A DNA stretch of 64,000 nt, taken from the NCBI RefSeq assembly GCF_014654205.1, contig NZ_BNAW01000038.1, forward strand, positions 1 to 64,000. The letters run 5' to 3'. The stretch is from Amycolatopsis bullii. GTDB taxonomy: Bacteria > Actinomycetota > Actinomycetes > Mycobacteriales > Pseudonocardiaceae. Shown one piece after another: positions 8,166 to 16,841 of this stretch; positions within the stretch are counted from its first letter, which is position 1; each line of letters begins with the position of its first letter. The position numbers were made by a program, and so were the translations under genes. Below the pieces are notes generated by a model. The model worked only from the letters and a program-made list of their open reading frames with translations. It ran no database searches and was not told the DNA's origin.

Positions 8166-8894
8166 ATGGACACGCTCAACATGCGCATCGGCGGCAAGGG
8201 CGAACCGGCCGTCCTCCTCCTGCACGGCCTCGGCGCGACCGGTGCCGTCTGGAACCATTTCGCCGTCCAGCTCGACCGGCGCGTCCTGGTGCCCGACCTG
8301 CCCGGCCACGGCCCGTCCGCGCCGCTGCCGCACTACAGCTTCGCCACGCTCGCCGAGGCGGTCGCCCGTGCGCTGCCGGACGGCGGGCCGCTGATCGTCG
8401 CCGGGCACTCGCTCGGCGGTGTCCTCGCGCTGGAGCTGGCGTCCGGCCGGTACGGCGTCGAGGTCGACGGCGTGCTGGCCCTCGGCGTGAAGGTCGAGTG
8501 GAGCCAGGACGACCTGAACCGCGCCGCGTCCTTCGCGGCCAAGCCACCGCGGGTGTTCGCGACGCGGGTGGACGCCGAGCAGGCGTACCTGAAGGTGTCG
8601 GGGCTGCTCGGGATCGCGCCGGCCGACCCGGCCGGGCTTCGCGAGACCGAGGGAGGTTGGCGCCTCGCGATGGACCCGGCCGCGTTCGGCCTCGGCGCAC
8701 CGGACATGCCGGCCCTGCTGGCCGGGGCGCGCTGCCCGGTCGTGCTCGCCGCCGGCGAGAACGATCCGATGAGCCGTCCGGAGCAGCTGCGGGCGCTCGA
8801 TCCCGGCGCCGTCACGCTCGCCGGTCTCGGGCACAACGCCCACGTCGAGGACCCGGCCGCCGTGCGGGCCCTGCTCGAGCGCTTCGGGGTGTGA
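8166..8894 (+). CDS. Alpha/beta hydrolase
   Basis: 242 residues. Oxyanion segment LLLHGLGATGAVW (about 17-29), nucleophile Ser82 in AGHSLGGVLALE, acidic residue in AGENDPMS, and catalytic His in LGHNAHVED near the C terminus. The substrate is unknown; a lactone, ester or thioester is usual for this class. A ribosome site (GGGAGG) precedes the ATG. It is divergent from the P450 operon, 46 bases away, so the two may be co-regulated. Confidence 0.85.
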   Translation: MDTLNMRIGGKGEPAVLLLHGLGATGAVWNHFAVQLDRRVLVPDLPGHGPSAPLPHYSFATLAEAVARALPDGGPLIVAGHSLGGVLALELASGRYGVEVDGVLALGVKVEWSQDDLNRAASFAAKPPRVFATRVDAEQAYLKVSGLLGIAPADPAGLRETEGGWRLAMDPAAFGLGAPDMPALLAGARCPVVLAAGENDPMSRPEQLRALDPGAVTLAGLGHNAHVEDPAAVRALLERFGV

Positions 8895-8904
8895 AGCAGC
8901 GGGT

Positions 8905-8933
8905 GCAGCCGTCGTACCCCACTCGACGGCTGC
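8905..8933 (+). terminator. Hairpin terminator after the hydrolase
   Basis: GCAGCCGTCG and CGACGGCTGC form a perfect 10-bp stem around nine bases, 11 bases after the stop codon. The rest of the gap up to 9134 holds only a possible promoter for the next gene. Confidence 0.7.
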
Positions 8934-9134
8934 TCCGCCAACCCCTCGCCACCATCGGACGCGAACAGCCTAGGAAAGGGCGGTGGACGAGCGCCTGTAC
9001 TCCCGTTCCCCGCCGCCGTCACCGTCCGTACCTGCGGAAACGGTTATCTTCGCCGATCGGTGGTACAGCTCGGGCGGCACGATCGTGATGCTGGAGAGGT
9101 ACGTTCCGCTCGGGGGACGCAGGAGAGGACGCCT

Positions 9135-12100
9135 GTGGACGAAGGCCCGTCGTTCGCCGGATGGCTGCGGGACCGCCGCGTGCTCGCCGGGCTCACCCAG
9201 GCGCAGCTCGCCGAGCGGGCGGGAGTGAGCCTGCGCGCGGTGCGCAACGCCGAGCTCGGCAGCGTCCGGCGGCCCCGGCCGGAGACGGCCCGCAGGCTGC
9301 GGGAAGCGCTCGCCGAAGCCCCGCCGGAGCCCGTGCGGCTCGGCGTCCTCGGCCCGCTGACGGTGACGCGCGGTACCGAAGAAGTGGAGATCGGGGCGGA
9401 GAAACAGCGCCTGCTGCTGGCGCTGCTGGCCCTGCAGCCGAACCGGACCGTCCGGCGCGAGGACCTCGTCGACGTCATCTGGGACGAGCCTCCGCCGTCG
9501 TGCCTGGAGCTGCTCCACACCTACGTCGCGCGGCTGCGGCGGGCGCTGCGGCCCGCCGACCTGATCGTCACGGACAAGGGCGGCTACCGGCTCGCGGCCG
9601 GCGAGGACGAGCTCGACCTGCTGCGCTTCGAAGCCCTTCTCGCGCGGGACGCCTACGCCGAGGCGCTCGACCTCTGGCGCGGCCCCGCGCTCGCCGACGT
9701 CGAACGGCTGCGTCAGCACCCCGCCCGGCTCGGGCTGGCGATGCGGCGCGCCAAGGCCGTGCTGGCCTACGCCGAGGTCGCCGCGCCGGAAGACGCGGCC
9801 GTGCAGCTGCGGGTGCTGACCGCCGAGGAGCCGCTGAACGAGTCCGCGCACGCCAAGCTGATGCTGGCGCTCGCCGCGTCCGGGCGGCAGGCCGCCGCGC
9901 TGGACGTCTTCGACGAGGTGCGCCGGCGGCTGGCCGGCGAGCTCGGCCTGGAACCCGGTCCCGAGCTGCGGGCGGCCCAGCGGCAGGTGCTGCGGCAGGA
10001 CTTCGCCGCGCCGGAGCCGCCGGCCCGGGTGCCGGCCCAGCTGCCCGCGGACGTGCCCGGTTTCCGCGGCCGCGCCGCCCAGTTGGCCGAGCTGGACGCC
10101 CTGCTGCGTCGCGAAGAAGGCGACACGAGTGCGCGCATCGCCGTCCTCTCCGGCACCGGCGGGGTCGGCAAGACCGCGCTCGCCGTCCATTGGGCGCAGC
10201 GCGTGCCGGGGGAGTTCCCCGACGGCCAGCTCTACCTCGACCTGCACGGCTACGGCACGGTCCGGCCGGTCGACCCGGGTGACGCGCTGTCGGGGTTCCT
10301 GCGCGCTCTCGGCGTCGCGGGCTCGGACATCCCCGCCGAGCCGGACGAGCGCGCCGCGAAGTTCCGCACCGCGCTCACCGGGCGGCGGATGCTGCTGGTG
10401 CTGGACAACGCGAACGCGGTCGGGCAGGTCCGCCCGCTGCTGCCCGGCTCACCGACCTGCCTGGTGCTGGTGACCAGCCGGGACGCGCTGCCCGGGCTGG
10501 TCGCCCGGCACGGCGCCCGCCGGGTGCTCGTCGACCTGCTCACCGAGGCCGAGGCCCGTGACCTGCTGCGGGCGCTGCTCGGCCCGCGCGTCGACGACGA
10601 ACCCGAGGCCGCCGCGGCGCTGATCGGCTACGCGGCCCGGCTGCCGCTGGCCCTGCGGCTGGTCGCGGAGCTGGCGCTGAGCCGCCCGGGGGAGCGGCTG
10701 GCCGCGCTCGCCGACGAGCTCGCCGACGAACGGCGGCGGCTCGACCTGCTCGACGGCGGCGGCGACCCGCTGACCGCGGTCCGTGCGGTGTTCTCCTGGT
10801 CCTACCGCAACCTCGCGGCCGACGCCGCGCGCGTGTTCCGGCTCTGCGGCCTGCACCCCGGCCGCGACCTGACGCCGCCCGCGCTGGCCGCGCTCGCCGG
10901 GGTCCCGCTGCCGGAGGCCGAACGGCTGGCCGGCGCCCTGGTGCGCGCCCACCTGGCCCAGCAGACCGGCGACGACCGCATCCAGCTGCACGACCTGCTG
11001 CGCGTCTACGCCGCCGAACTCGCGGCCGGGGACCCGGCCGAGAGCCACGAGGCACAGCAGCGGCTGTTCGACTTCTACGTCGCCTCGGCCGGGCAGGCGA
11101 TGGACGTCGTCCTGCCCCAGGAGCGGCACCTGCGGCCGCGCGTGCCGGACCCCGACGTCAAGGTGCTCGACGCGCCCGCGTGGCTGGAGGCCGAGCGCCG
11201 CAACCTGCTGGCGGTCGCCGCGCACGCGACGCGGCACGGCTGGCCCGACCACCTGCGGCTGCTGTCCGGGATCCTCTGGCACTACCTCGACGTCGGCGGC
11301 TACCACGAGGAAGCGCTGGTACTGCACACGCACGCCTCGGCGCTGGCCCACCACGCCGGCGACCGGGCGGCCGAGGCCGAACCGCTCATCCTGATCGCGC
11401 TGGGCCACTGGCGCGTCGGCCGGTCGCCGGAGGCCCTGCGGTACCTGGAGGAGGCGCTCGTGCTGGCCCGGGAGACCGGCGACTGGCGCACCGAAATCCA
11501 CTCGGTCAACACGCTGGGGCTCGTGTGCCGCGCGCTGGGCCGGTTCGCCGACGGGATCCGGTACTCCACGGAAGCGCTGGCCCTGGCCAGGAAGACGGGC
11601 GACCGCACCAGCGAGGGCCTGGTCCTGGTGGTGCTCGGCTGTTCCTGCCGCGGCATCGGCCGCTACGGCGAAGCGATCGGCCACCTGGAAGAGGCGCTCG
11701 CCTTGGCACGCGACATCGCCGACCGCACGAGCGAGGGCTACGCGCTGGTCAACCTGGGCGACGCGCTGTCGGCGCTGGGCCGGCACGACGAAGCGGTCCG
11801 GGTGATCGAAGAGGGGCTGGGGCACCTGCGCGCCATGGGCGTCCGGGTGAGCGAGGGGTACGCCCTGGGCATCCTCGGCGACGTCGAGCACGCGCGCGGC
11901 CGGTACGCCGAAGCCGCGGAACACCTGGAGCGTGCGCTGGAAATCGCGCAGGAGACCGGCAGCCCGCCCAACCGCAGTGTCGCGCTGAAGCACCTCGGCG
12001 ACGTGCGGCTGGCGCAGGGCCGCCACGCGGAAGCGGCCCGGCACCTCGAAGAAGCGCTGAGCCTGGCCCGCGAATGCGGTGACCGCGGTGTGGAATCCCG

Positions 12101-12380
12101 CGTGCTCAACAGCCTGGGCAGCCTCGCCGCGGCGCGCGGTGCCTCCGCGGACGCGCTGCGGTACCACCGCGAAGCACTGGCCGTGGCCAAGGAAACGGGC
12201 TGCCGTCCCGAACAGGGCCGGGCCCATTGCGGGCTCGGCGAAGTCCACAATGGACTCGGCGAGCCGGAGGCCGCGCGCGAACACTGGGAACGCGCGCTGG
12301 CCTGTTACGCCGGGGAGCGCGTGCCCGGCGCGATCCGCGTCCGCAACCACCTGACGGCCTTGGAGTGCGTCGCGGGGTAG
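9135..12380 (+). CDS. AfsR/SARP-type giant regulator: XRE-BTAD-NB-ARC-TPR
   Basis: 1081 residues from the GTG at 9135, chosen because AGGAGAGGAC lies just upstream; an earlier in-frame start at 9060 lacks such a site. Order of domains: XRE-type HTH (about 10-60; LTQAQLAERAGVSLRAV), OmpR-like winged helix (about 68-155), bacterial transcriptional activation domain (about 160-295), NB-ARC ATPase with P-loop GTGGVGKT at about 340-347, then about eight TPR repeats from about 700 to the end. Such STAND-class proteins switch on secondary-metabolite or development genes in Streptomyces. An extra XRE domain ahead of the SARP part is seen in only some members. No biosynthetic cluster is visible here. 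Confidence 0.88.
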   Translation: MDEGPSFAGWLRDRRVLAGLTQAQLAERAGVSLRAVRNAELGSVRRPRPETARRLREALAEAPPEPVRLGVLGPLTVTRGTEEVEIGAEKQRLLLALLALQPNRTVRREDLVDVIWDEPPPSCLELLHTYVARLRRALRPADLIVTDKGGYRLAAGEDELDLLRFEALLARDAYAEALDLWRGPALADVERLRQHPARLGLAMRRAKAVLAYAEVAAPEDAAVQLRVLTAEEPLNESAHAKLMLALAASGRQAAALDVFDEVRRRLAGELGLEPGPELRAAQRQVLRQDFAAPEPPARVPAQLPADVPGFRGRAAQLAELDALLRREEGDTSARIAVLSGTGGVGKTALAVHWAQRVPGEFPDGQLYLDLHGYGTVRPVDPGDALSGFLRALGVAGSDIPAEPDERAAKFRTALTGRRMLLVLDNANAVGQVRPLLPGSPTCLVLVTSRDALPGLVARHGARRVLVDLLTEAEARDLLRALLGPRVDDEPEAAAALIGYAARLPLALRLVAELALSRPGERLAALADELADERRRLDLLDGGGDPLTAVRAVFSWSYRNLAADAARVFRLCGLHPGRDLTPPALAALAGVPLPEAERLAGALVRAHLAQQTGDDRIQLHDLLRVYAAELAAGDPAESHEAQQRLFDFYVASAGQAMDVVLPQERHLRPRVPDPDVKVLDAPAWLEAERRNLLAVAAHATRHGWPDHLRLLSGILWHYLDVGGYHEEALVLHTHASALAHHAGDRAAEAEPLILIALGHWRVGRSPEALRYLEEALVLARETGDWRTEIHSVNTLGLVCRALGRFADGIRYSTEALALARKTGDRTSEGLVLVVLGCSCRGIGRYGEAIGHLEEALALARDIADRTSEGYALVNLGDALSALGRHDEAVRVIEEGLGHLRAMGVRVSEGYALGILGDVEHARGRYAEAAEHLERALEIAQETGSPPNRSVALKHLGDVRLAQGRHAEAARHLEEALSLARECGDRGVESRVLNSLGSLAAARGASADALRYHREALAVAKETGCRPEQGRAHCGLGEVHNGLGEPEAAREHWERALACYAGERVPGAIRVRNHLTALECVAG

Positions 12381-12468
12381 CCGGGTTCGAGGGTGGCCAG
12401 GTCGTGTTCCAGCCGTTCGAGGTCGCGGTCGACGACGTCGGTGCTGCCCGCGAGCCGGGGCCGGGGCT

Positions 12469-13251
12469 TCACGGCCTGCTCCCGGTGGCCTTGAAGAACG
12501 TGTAGCAGAAGGTGCCGTCTTCGCGGGTCGTCCGGTGCAGGTCCGCGACGCCGCGGTCCCAGCGGTCCGGCGTGATCAGCCCGCGGGCGACGGCGGTTTC
12601 GCCCACGCCTTCGACCATCGCGGTGAAGGTGTCGCGGGTGAACCCGGCGACCAGCGCGGGCCGGGACGCGTCGGCGTAGACGGTCCGCGGTGCCACGCCG
12701 ACGTCGCCGAACCCGGCGCCGGTCAGCAGCGGGTGGAGGCGGCGGCCGATGAGCGCGTCGCCGCCGGCGTCGGCCTGCAGGCGGACGAGGCAGTCGATCG
12801 CGGCCTGGGCGTGTTCGCTGCGCGGGTGGAAGAACGCCGAACCGTGGTCGCCCTCGATGACCGTGATCGTGCCACCGGGCCGCAGCAGGGTCTTCAGGTG
12901 CGCGAGGGCTTTTTTCGGCTCCGCCAGGTGTTCCAGCACGAAGCAGACGAAGACGTGGTCGTATTCGCCGTCCAGGTCGAACAGGTCGGCCTGCCGGAAG
13001 TCGACACCGCGCACCCGGGCTTTCGCCTCCCGCAGCGATGCCGCGGAGACGTCGACCGCGGTCAGGTGCGCGCCGGGGCTGCGGGCCACCAGGTGGACGG
13101 TCTGGGCGCCGACGCCGCAGCCGGCCTCGAGCACGCGGGAGCCGGCGGGGTAGGCCGTGCCCGCGTGCAGGAGGTCGGCGAGGGTGTCGGCCTGGTCGCC
13201 GAGGCGGCGGGTCTCGGGTTCGGCGTATCCGTGCACGTAAGCGGTGTCCAT
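12469..13251 (-). CDS. SAM-dependent class I methyltransferase
   Basis: 260 residues. Motif I is VLEAGCGVGAQT (about 40-51), followed by the acidic residue in LTAVDVS, DLFDLDGEYDHVFVCFVLEHL and LLRPGGTITVIEGDHGS. The whole resembles methyltransferases annotated in other actinobacteria as acting on small molecules; the acceptor is unknown. It is divergent from the MocR gene, with 28 bases between start codons, so the MocR protein may control it. The end faces the giant regulator across 88 bases that hold nothing recognisable. Confidence 0.85.
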   Translation of the reverse strand: MDTAYVHGYAEPETRRLGDQADTLADLLHAGTAYPAGSRVLEAGCGVGAQTVHLVARSPGAHLTAVDVSAASLREAKARVRGVDFRQADLFDLDGEYDHVFVCFVLEHLAEPKKALAHLKTLLRPGGTITVIEGDHGSAFFHPRSEHAQAAIDCLVRLQADAGGDALIGRRLHPLLTGAGFGDVGVAPRTVYADASRPALVAGFTRDTFTAMVEGVGETAVARGLITPDRWDRGVADLHRTTREDGTFCYTFFKATGSRP

Positions 13252-13279
13252 GAGTCCAGCGTCCTGCGACAATGGTCCG

Positions 13280-14728
13280 ATGGACAGAGCCAAAACCACG
13301 TCTGCGGAGGGATCCATAGGGTCGGACTTCCTCCAGCTGGACGTCCGGTCGGCGCCGCCGGGCGGGCTCGCGGACTGGCTCGCCGGGCAGCTGCGCGCCG
13401 CGGTCGCCGACGGCAGGCTCCCGATCGGCGGCCGGCTGCCCGCGTCCCGGGTGCTGGCCGCCGAGCTGCGCGTCTCGCGAGGGGTGGTCACCGAGGCCTA
13501 CCAGCGGCTGATCGACGACGGCCACGCCGCGGGCCGCGGCCGGGCGGGGACGGTCATCGTCGCCGCGCCCGTGCTGCCGCCGTCCCCGGCGCCGGACTTT
13601 TTCCCTGCGAAAGTGATCACGCCGCTGCCCGGCGCGGAAGTCTTCGACGCGGTCCGCGCGGCGCCGGCCCGGATCGACCTGACGCCGGGCGTCCCGGACC
13701 TGACGGCGTTCCCGCGGGCGGCGTGGCTGCGTGCCGAGCGGGCGGTACTGGAGGAGCTGGAGCCGTCCCACTTCGGCTACGGCGACCCGCGCGGTGCGCC
13801 GTCGATGCGGCTGGCGGTGTCGCGCTGGCTGGCCCGCAACCGCGGCATCCGGGTGGACCCGGGCGAGATCATCGTGGTGTCCGGGGTGGCGCAGGCCCTG
13901 ACGCTGCTGGGGGAGGTGCTGCGGCAGCACGGCGTGGCCGCGGTGGCCGTCGAGGACCCGGGGTCGCTCGGCGCCCGCCAGCACCTGCACCACTGCGGCC
14001 TGGCGACGCCGCCGGTGCCGGTCGACGACGACGGCGTGCAGGTCGCCGGCTTGGACGCTCCCGCGGTGCTGCTGACGCCGGCCCACCAGTTCCCGACGGG
14101 CGTGGTGCTGGGCGGCTCGCGGCGCCGGGAGCTGCTGCGCTGGGCGGCGGACGGCGGCATCGTGCTCGAGGACGACTACGACGCCGAGCACCGGTACGAC
14201 CGGGCGCCGGTGCCCGCGGTCCGGTCGATGCTGCCGGAGGTGTGCTACATGGGCAGCGTGTCGAAGCTGCTGGCGCCCGCGCTGCGGGTGGGCTGGCTGC
14301 TGGCACCACCGCGGTTCTTCGCCGATCTCGTGGCCGCCAAGCGGTTCGCCGACCTGGGGAACGCGGTGCTGGCCCAGCTGGTGCTGGCCCGGCTGATGGA
14401 GACGGGCGAGCTGGAACGGCAGCTGCGGGTGGTGCGCGGGCGCCACCGCCGTCGCCGGGACGCGATGATCCAGGCGTTGTCGGCGTCACTGCCGGGCGCG
14501 GTGGTCCACGGCGCGGCGGCCGGGCTGCACTTGACGGTGACCTTCGAGGCCGAGGTGGACGACGTTGCGGTGGCGGCGGCCGCGCTGGCGGAGGGGGTGA
14601 AGGTCCAGCCGCTGTCGTGGCACCGGCAACGCCCGGGACGGCCGGGGCTGGTGCTGGGGTATGCGGCGCGGACGGCGACGGAGATCGCCGAGGGTGTGGC
14701 CGTGCTGGGGCGGCTGGTGCGGCCCTGA
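13280..14728 (+). CDS. MocR/PdxR family GntR-aminotransferase regulator
   Basis: 482 residues. A GntR winged HTH (about 18-90; LPASRVLAAELRVSRGVVTEAYQRL) is fused to a fold-type I aminotransferase domain. PLP contacts are visible: DDYDAEHRYDR and the Schiff-base lysine in MGSVSKLLAPALRVGW. Such proteins use PLP or an amino-acid adduct as ligand and often control pdx genes or a divergent gene. Start: ATG at 13280, with GACAAT six bases upstream. The neighbouring divergent gene is a methyltransferase, not a pyridoxal enzyme. Confidence 0.88.
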   Translation: MDRAKTTSAEGSIGSDFLQLDVRSAPPGGLADWLAGQLRAAVADGRLPIGGRLPASRVLAAELRVSRGVVTEAYQRLIDDGHAAGRGRAGTVIVAAPVLPPSPAPDFFPAKVITPLPGAEVFDAVRAAPARIDLTPGVPDLTAFPRAAWLRAERAVLEELEPSHFGYGDPRGAPSMRLAVSRWLARNRGIRVDPGEIIVVSGVAQALTLLGEVLRQHGVAAVAVEDPGSLGARQHLHHCGLATPPVPVDDDGVQVAGLDAPAVLLTPAHQFPTGVVLGGSRRRELLRWAADGGIVLEDDYDAEHRYDRAPVPAVRSMLPEVCYMGSVSKLLAPALRVGWLLAPPRFFADLVAAKRFADLGNAVLAQLVLARLMETGELERQLRVVRGRHRRRRDAMIQALSASLPGAVVHGAAAGLHLTVTFEAEVDDVAVAAAALAEGVKVQPLSWHRQRPGRPGLVLGYAARTATEIAEGVAVLGRLVRP

Positions 14729-14815
14729 TGAGGGCGTGCGAAGGCCCTCGCCGTGAGGGGGATCCCCGATTTCAACGTTACCGGAGAGCGCCGACAGTTC
14801 CGGGCCCGCGCACGG

Positions 14816-14861
14816 GGGTTGTCCACAGCCCTGCCCTGTTCGGGAGAGTTGTGGACAACCC
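14816..14861. promoter_or_regulatory. Pair of inverted DnaA-type boxes
   Basis: GGGTTGTCCACA (14816-14827) and TGTGGACAACCC (14850-14861) are perfect 12-base inverted copies 22 bases apart. TTGTCCACA is the actinobacterial DnaA-box consensus. There is no dnaA, dnaN or box cluster of oriC size, so this could be a DnaA-binding regulatory or titration site, or the operator of another dimeric protein. It lies in the gap 14729-15010. Confidence 0.55.
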
Positions 14862-14958
14862 GTCCGGCAAAGGCCGTCCGGTAAACAGTCCTCAAAGGAC
14901 AATCAAGCGACTGTGATCATGCTCTCCCAGGCGATCCGCGCTGTTGGTTGCCATACGC

Positions 14959-14983
14959 AAGCAAGTTGCTTAGCCTAGCTAAG
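14959..14983 (+). promoter_or_regulatory. Overlapping palindromic operator before the MFS exporter
   Basis: AAGCAAGTTGCTT (14959-14971) is palindromic and overlaps CTTAGCCTAGCTAAG (14969-14983), which has perfect 6-base arms. It lies 27 bases before the exporter start and includes a TAGCCT -10-like element, so a bound repressor (TetR or MarR class is usual) would block transcription. The regulator gene is not evident in the window. Confidence 0.6.
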
Positions 14984-15010
14984 GGACTGGGCGAGCAGAG
15001 AGGTTGCACA

Positions 15011-16780
15011 GTGGCGCAACGCCGGACGTATTCGATCGCGGAACTGGGGCCGCGGTACAAGTGGATCGCGCTGTCCAACACGACGCTGGGCATGCTGATC
15101 GCCACGATCAACTCCTCGATCGTGCTGATCGCGCTACCCGACATCTTCAAGGGCATCGGCATCAACCCCCTGGAACCGGCCAACACGAGCTACCTGCTGT
15201 GGATGATCATGGGCTTCCTCGTGGTCACCGCGGTGCTGGTGGTGAGCTTCGGCAGGCTCGGCGACATGTACGGCCGCGCGAGGATGTACAACCTCGGCTT
15301 CGCCGTCTTCACCGTTTCTTCCATCATGCTGGCCGTCACCTGGTTCGACGGCGACGCCGCCGCGTTGTGGCTGATCGGCTGGCGGATCGTGCAGGGCGTC
15401 GGCGGCGCCTTCCTGATGGCGAACTCCTCGGCGATCCTCACCGACGCCTTCCCGGCCAACCAGCGCGGGCTCGCGCTCGGCATGAACGGCGTCGCGGCCA
15501 TCGCGGGTTCGTTCCTCGGCTTGGTCGTGGGCGGGGTGCTCGCGCCGGTCGACTGGAACCTGATCTTCCTCGTCTCGGTGCCGTTCGGCGTGATCGGCAC
15601 GATCTGGGCGTACCTCAAGCTGCACGACACCGGCGTCCGCAAGCACGCGCGGATGGACTGGTGGGGCAACATCACCTTCGCCGTCGGCCTGATCGCCGTG
15701 CTGATCGGCATCACCTACGGCATCCAGCCCTACGGCTCGTCCCCGACCGGCTGGGGCAGCCCGTTCGTGCTGACCTGCCTGATCGGCGGGCTCGCGGTGC
15801 TGGTGGCGTTCGTGGTCATCGAGTCGAAGGTGGACAACCCGCTGTTCCGCATGTCGCTGTTCCGGATCCGCTCGTTCACCTGGGGCAACGTCGCCAACCT
15901 GACGGCGTCCCTCGGCCGCGGCGGCCTGCAGTTCATCCTGATCATCTGGCTGCAGGGCATCTGGCTCCCGCAGCACGGCTACACGTTCGAGCAGACGCCG
16001 CTGTGGGCGGGCATCTACATGCTCCCGATGACGGTCGGCTTCCTGCTCGCCGCCCCGACGTCGGGCATCCTCGCGGACCGCATCGGCAGCCGCCTGCTCG
16101 CCTCGAGCGGCCTGCTGATCACGGCGATCACGTTCCTGCTGCTGATCATCCTGCCGGTCAACTTCGACTACTGGGCGTTCGCGGCGATCCTGCTCGTCAA
16201 CGGCATCGGCATGGGCATGTTCTCCTCGCCCAACCGCGCCGAGGTGATGAACAGCCTGCCGGCCGACGCCCGGGGCTCGGGCGCGGGCATGATGACGACC
16301 TTCCAGAACGCGGCGATGGTCCTGTCGATCGGCTTCTTCTTCAGCTTGATCATCGCGGGCCTGTCTTCGAGCCTGCCGTCGACGATGAGTGCGGGCCTGA
16401 CCGAACACGGCGTCCCGGCGGCGTCGGCGGCCCAGATCGCGAACCTCCCGGCGGTGGCGGTGCTGTTCGCGGCGTTCCTGGGCTACAACCCGATCCAGCA
16501 GCTCCTCGGTGGCCAGCTGGCGTCGCTGCCGCCGGACCAGGCGTCGTTCCTGACCGGCCGGAGCTTCTTCCCGAACCTGATCTCGGGCCCGTTCCAGTCG
16601 GGGCTGGCGGTGGCCTTCGGGTTCGCGATCGTGGTGTGCCTGATCGGTGCGGTGGCGTCGCTGCTGACGAAGAGCAATCGCACGCCGGACGGCGAGTCGG
16701 TGGGCGAAGAACTGGCCGCGGTGGCCGGGGAGTCGGGCAGCGGGCCGAGCGAACTGGTGTCGCCGTCGAGCGAACGCTGA
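15011..16780 (+). CDS. DHA2-family (EmrB/QacA-like) MFS drug exporter
   Basis: 589 residues with about 14 hydrophobic segments. The family motifs are SFGRLGDMYGRARMYNLG (loop 2-3) and WRIVQGVGGAFLMANSSAIL (helix 4), and NRAEVMNSLPADARGSGAG follows later. It exports small toxic molecules with proton antiport. The GTG at 15011 is chosen because GAGAGG precedes it and because the operator palindromes lie upstream; an in-frame ATG at 14948 would put them inside the gene. Single gene, ended by a strong terminator. Confidence 0.88.
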   Translation: MAQRRTYSIAELGPRYKWIALSNTTLGMLIATINSSIVLIALPDIFKGIGINPLEPANTSYLLWMIMGFLVVTAVLVVSFGRLGDMYGRARMYNLGFAVFTVSSIMLAVTWFDGDAAALWLIGWRIVQGVGGAFLMANSSAILTDAFPANQRGLALGMNGVAAIAGSFLGLVVGGVLAPVDWNLIFLVSVPFGVIGTIWAYLKLHDTGVRKHARMDWWGNITFAVGLIAVLIGITYGIQPYGSSPTGWGSPFVLTCLIGGLAVLVAFVVIESKVDNPLFRMSLFRIRSFTWGNVANLTASLGRGGLQFILIIWLQGIWLPQHGYTFEQTPLWAGIYMLPMTVGFLLAAPTSGILADRIGSRLLASSGLLITAITFLLLIILPVNFDYWAFAAILLVNGIGMGMFSSPNRAEVMNSLPADARGSGAGMMTTFQNAAMVLSIGFFFSLIIAGLSSSLPSTMSAGLTEHGVPAASAAQIANLPAVAVLFAAFLGYNPIQQLLGGQLASLPPDQASFLTGRSFFPNLISGPFQSGLAVAFGFAIVVCLIGAVASLLTKSNRTPDGESVGEELAAVAGESGSGPSELVSPSSER

Positions 16781-16794
16781 AGGTGCCGCAGGGA

Positions 16795-16827
16795 AGCCGG
16801 GTGCCGGGTGGCACCCGGCTTTCTTTT
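16795..16827 (+). terminator. Intrinsic terminator after the MFS exporter
   Basis: AGCCGGGTGCC and GGCACCCGGCT form a perfect 11-bp stem with loop GGGT, followed by TTCTTTT. It is the clearest rho-independent terminator in the window. Confidence 0.9.
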
Positions 16828-16841
16828 GATCCTGCCGAGCG

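Noticed and set aside
5973..8843. A 956-residue open frame on the minus strand
   Set aside because: Only its last third is a gene (LysR); the rest is a shadow of the P450 and hydrolase genes in GC-rich DNA.
9135..14728. Biosynthetic gene cluster around the AfsR-like regulator and methyltransferase
   Set aside because: No PKS, NRPS, terpene or RiPP core enzyme nearby.
14775..14797. Near-match to the damage promoter on the minus strand (CTGTCGGCG-N8-TAACGT)
   Set aside because: One consensus base is wrong and no gene follows in that direction.
14816..14861. Chromosomal origin
   Set aside because: Only two boxes, no dnaA, dnaN, parAB or AT-rich element nearby.
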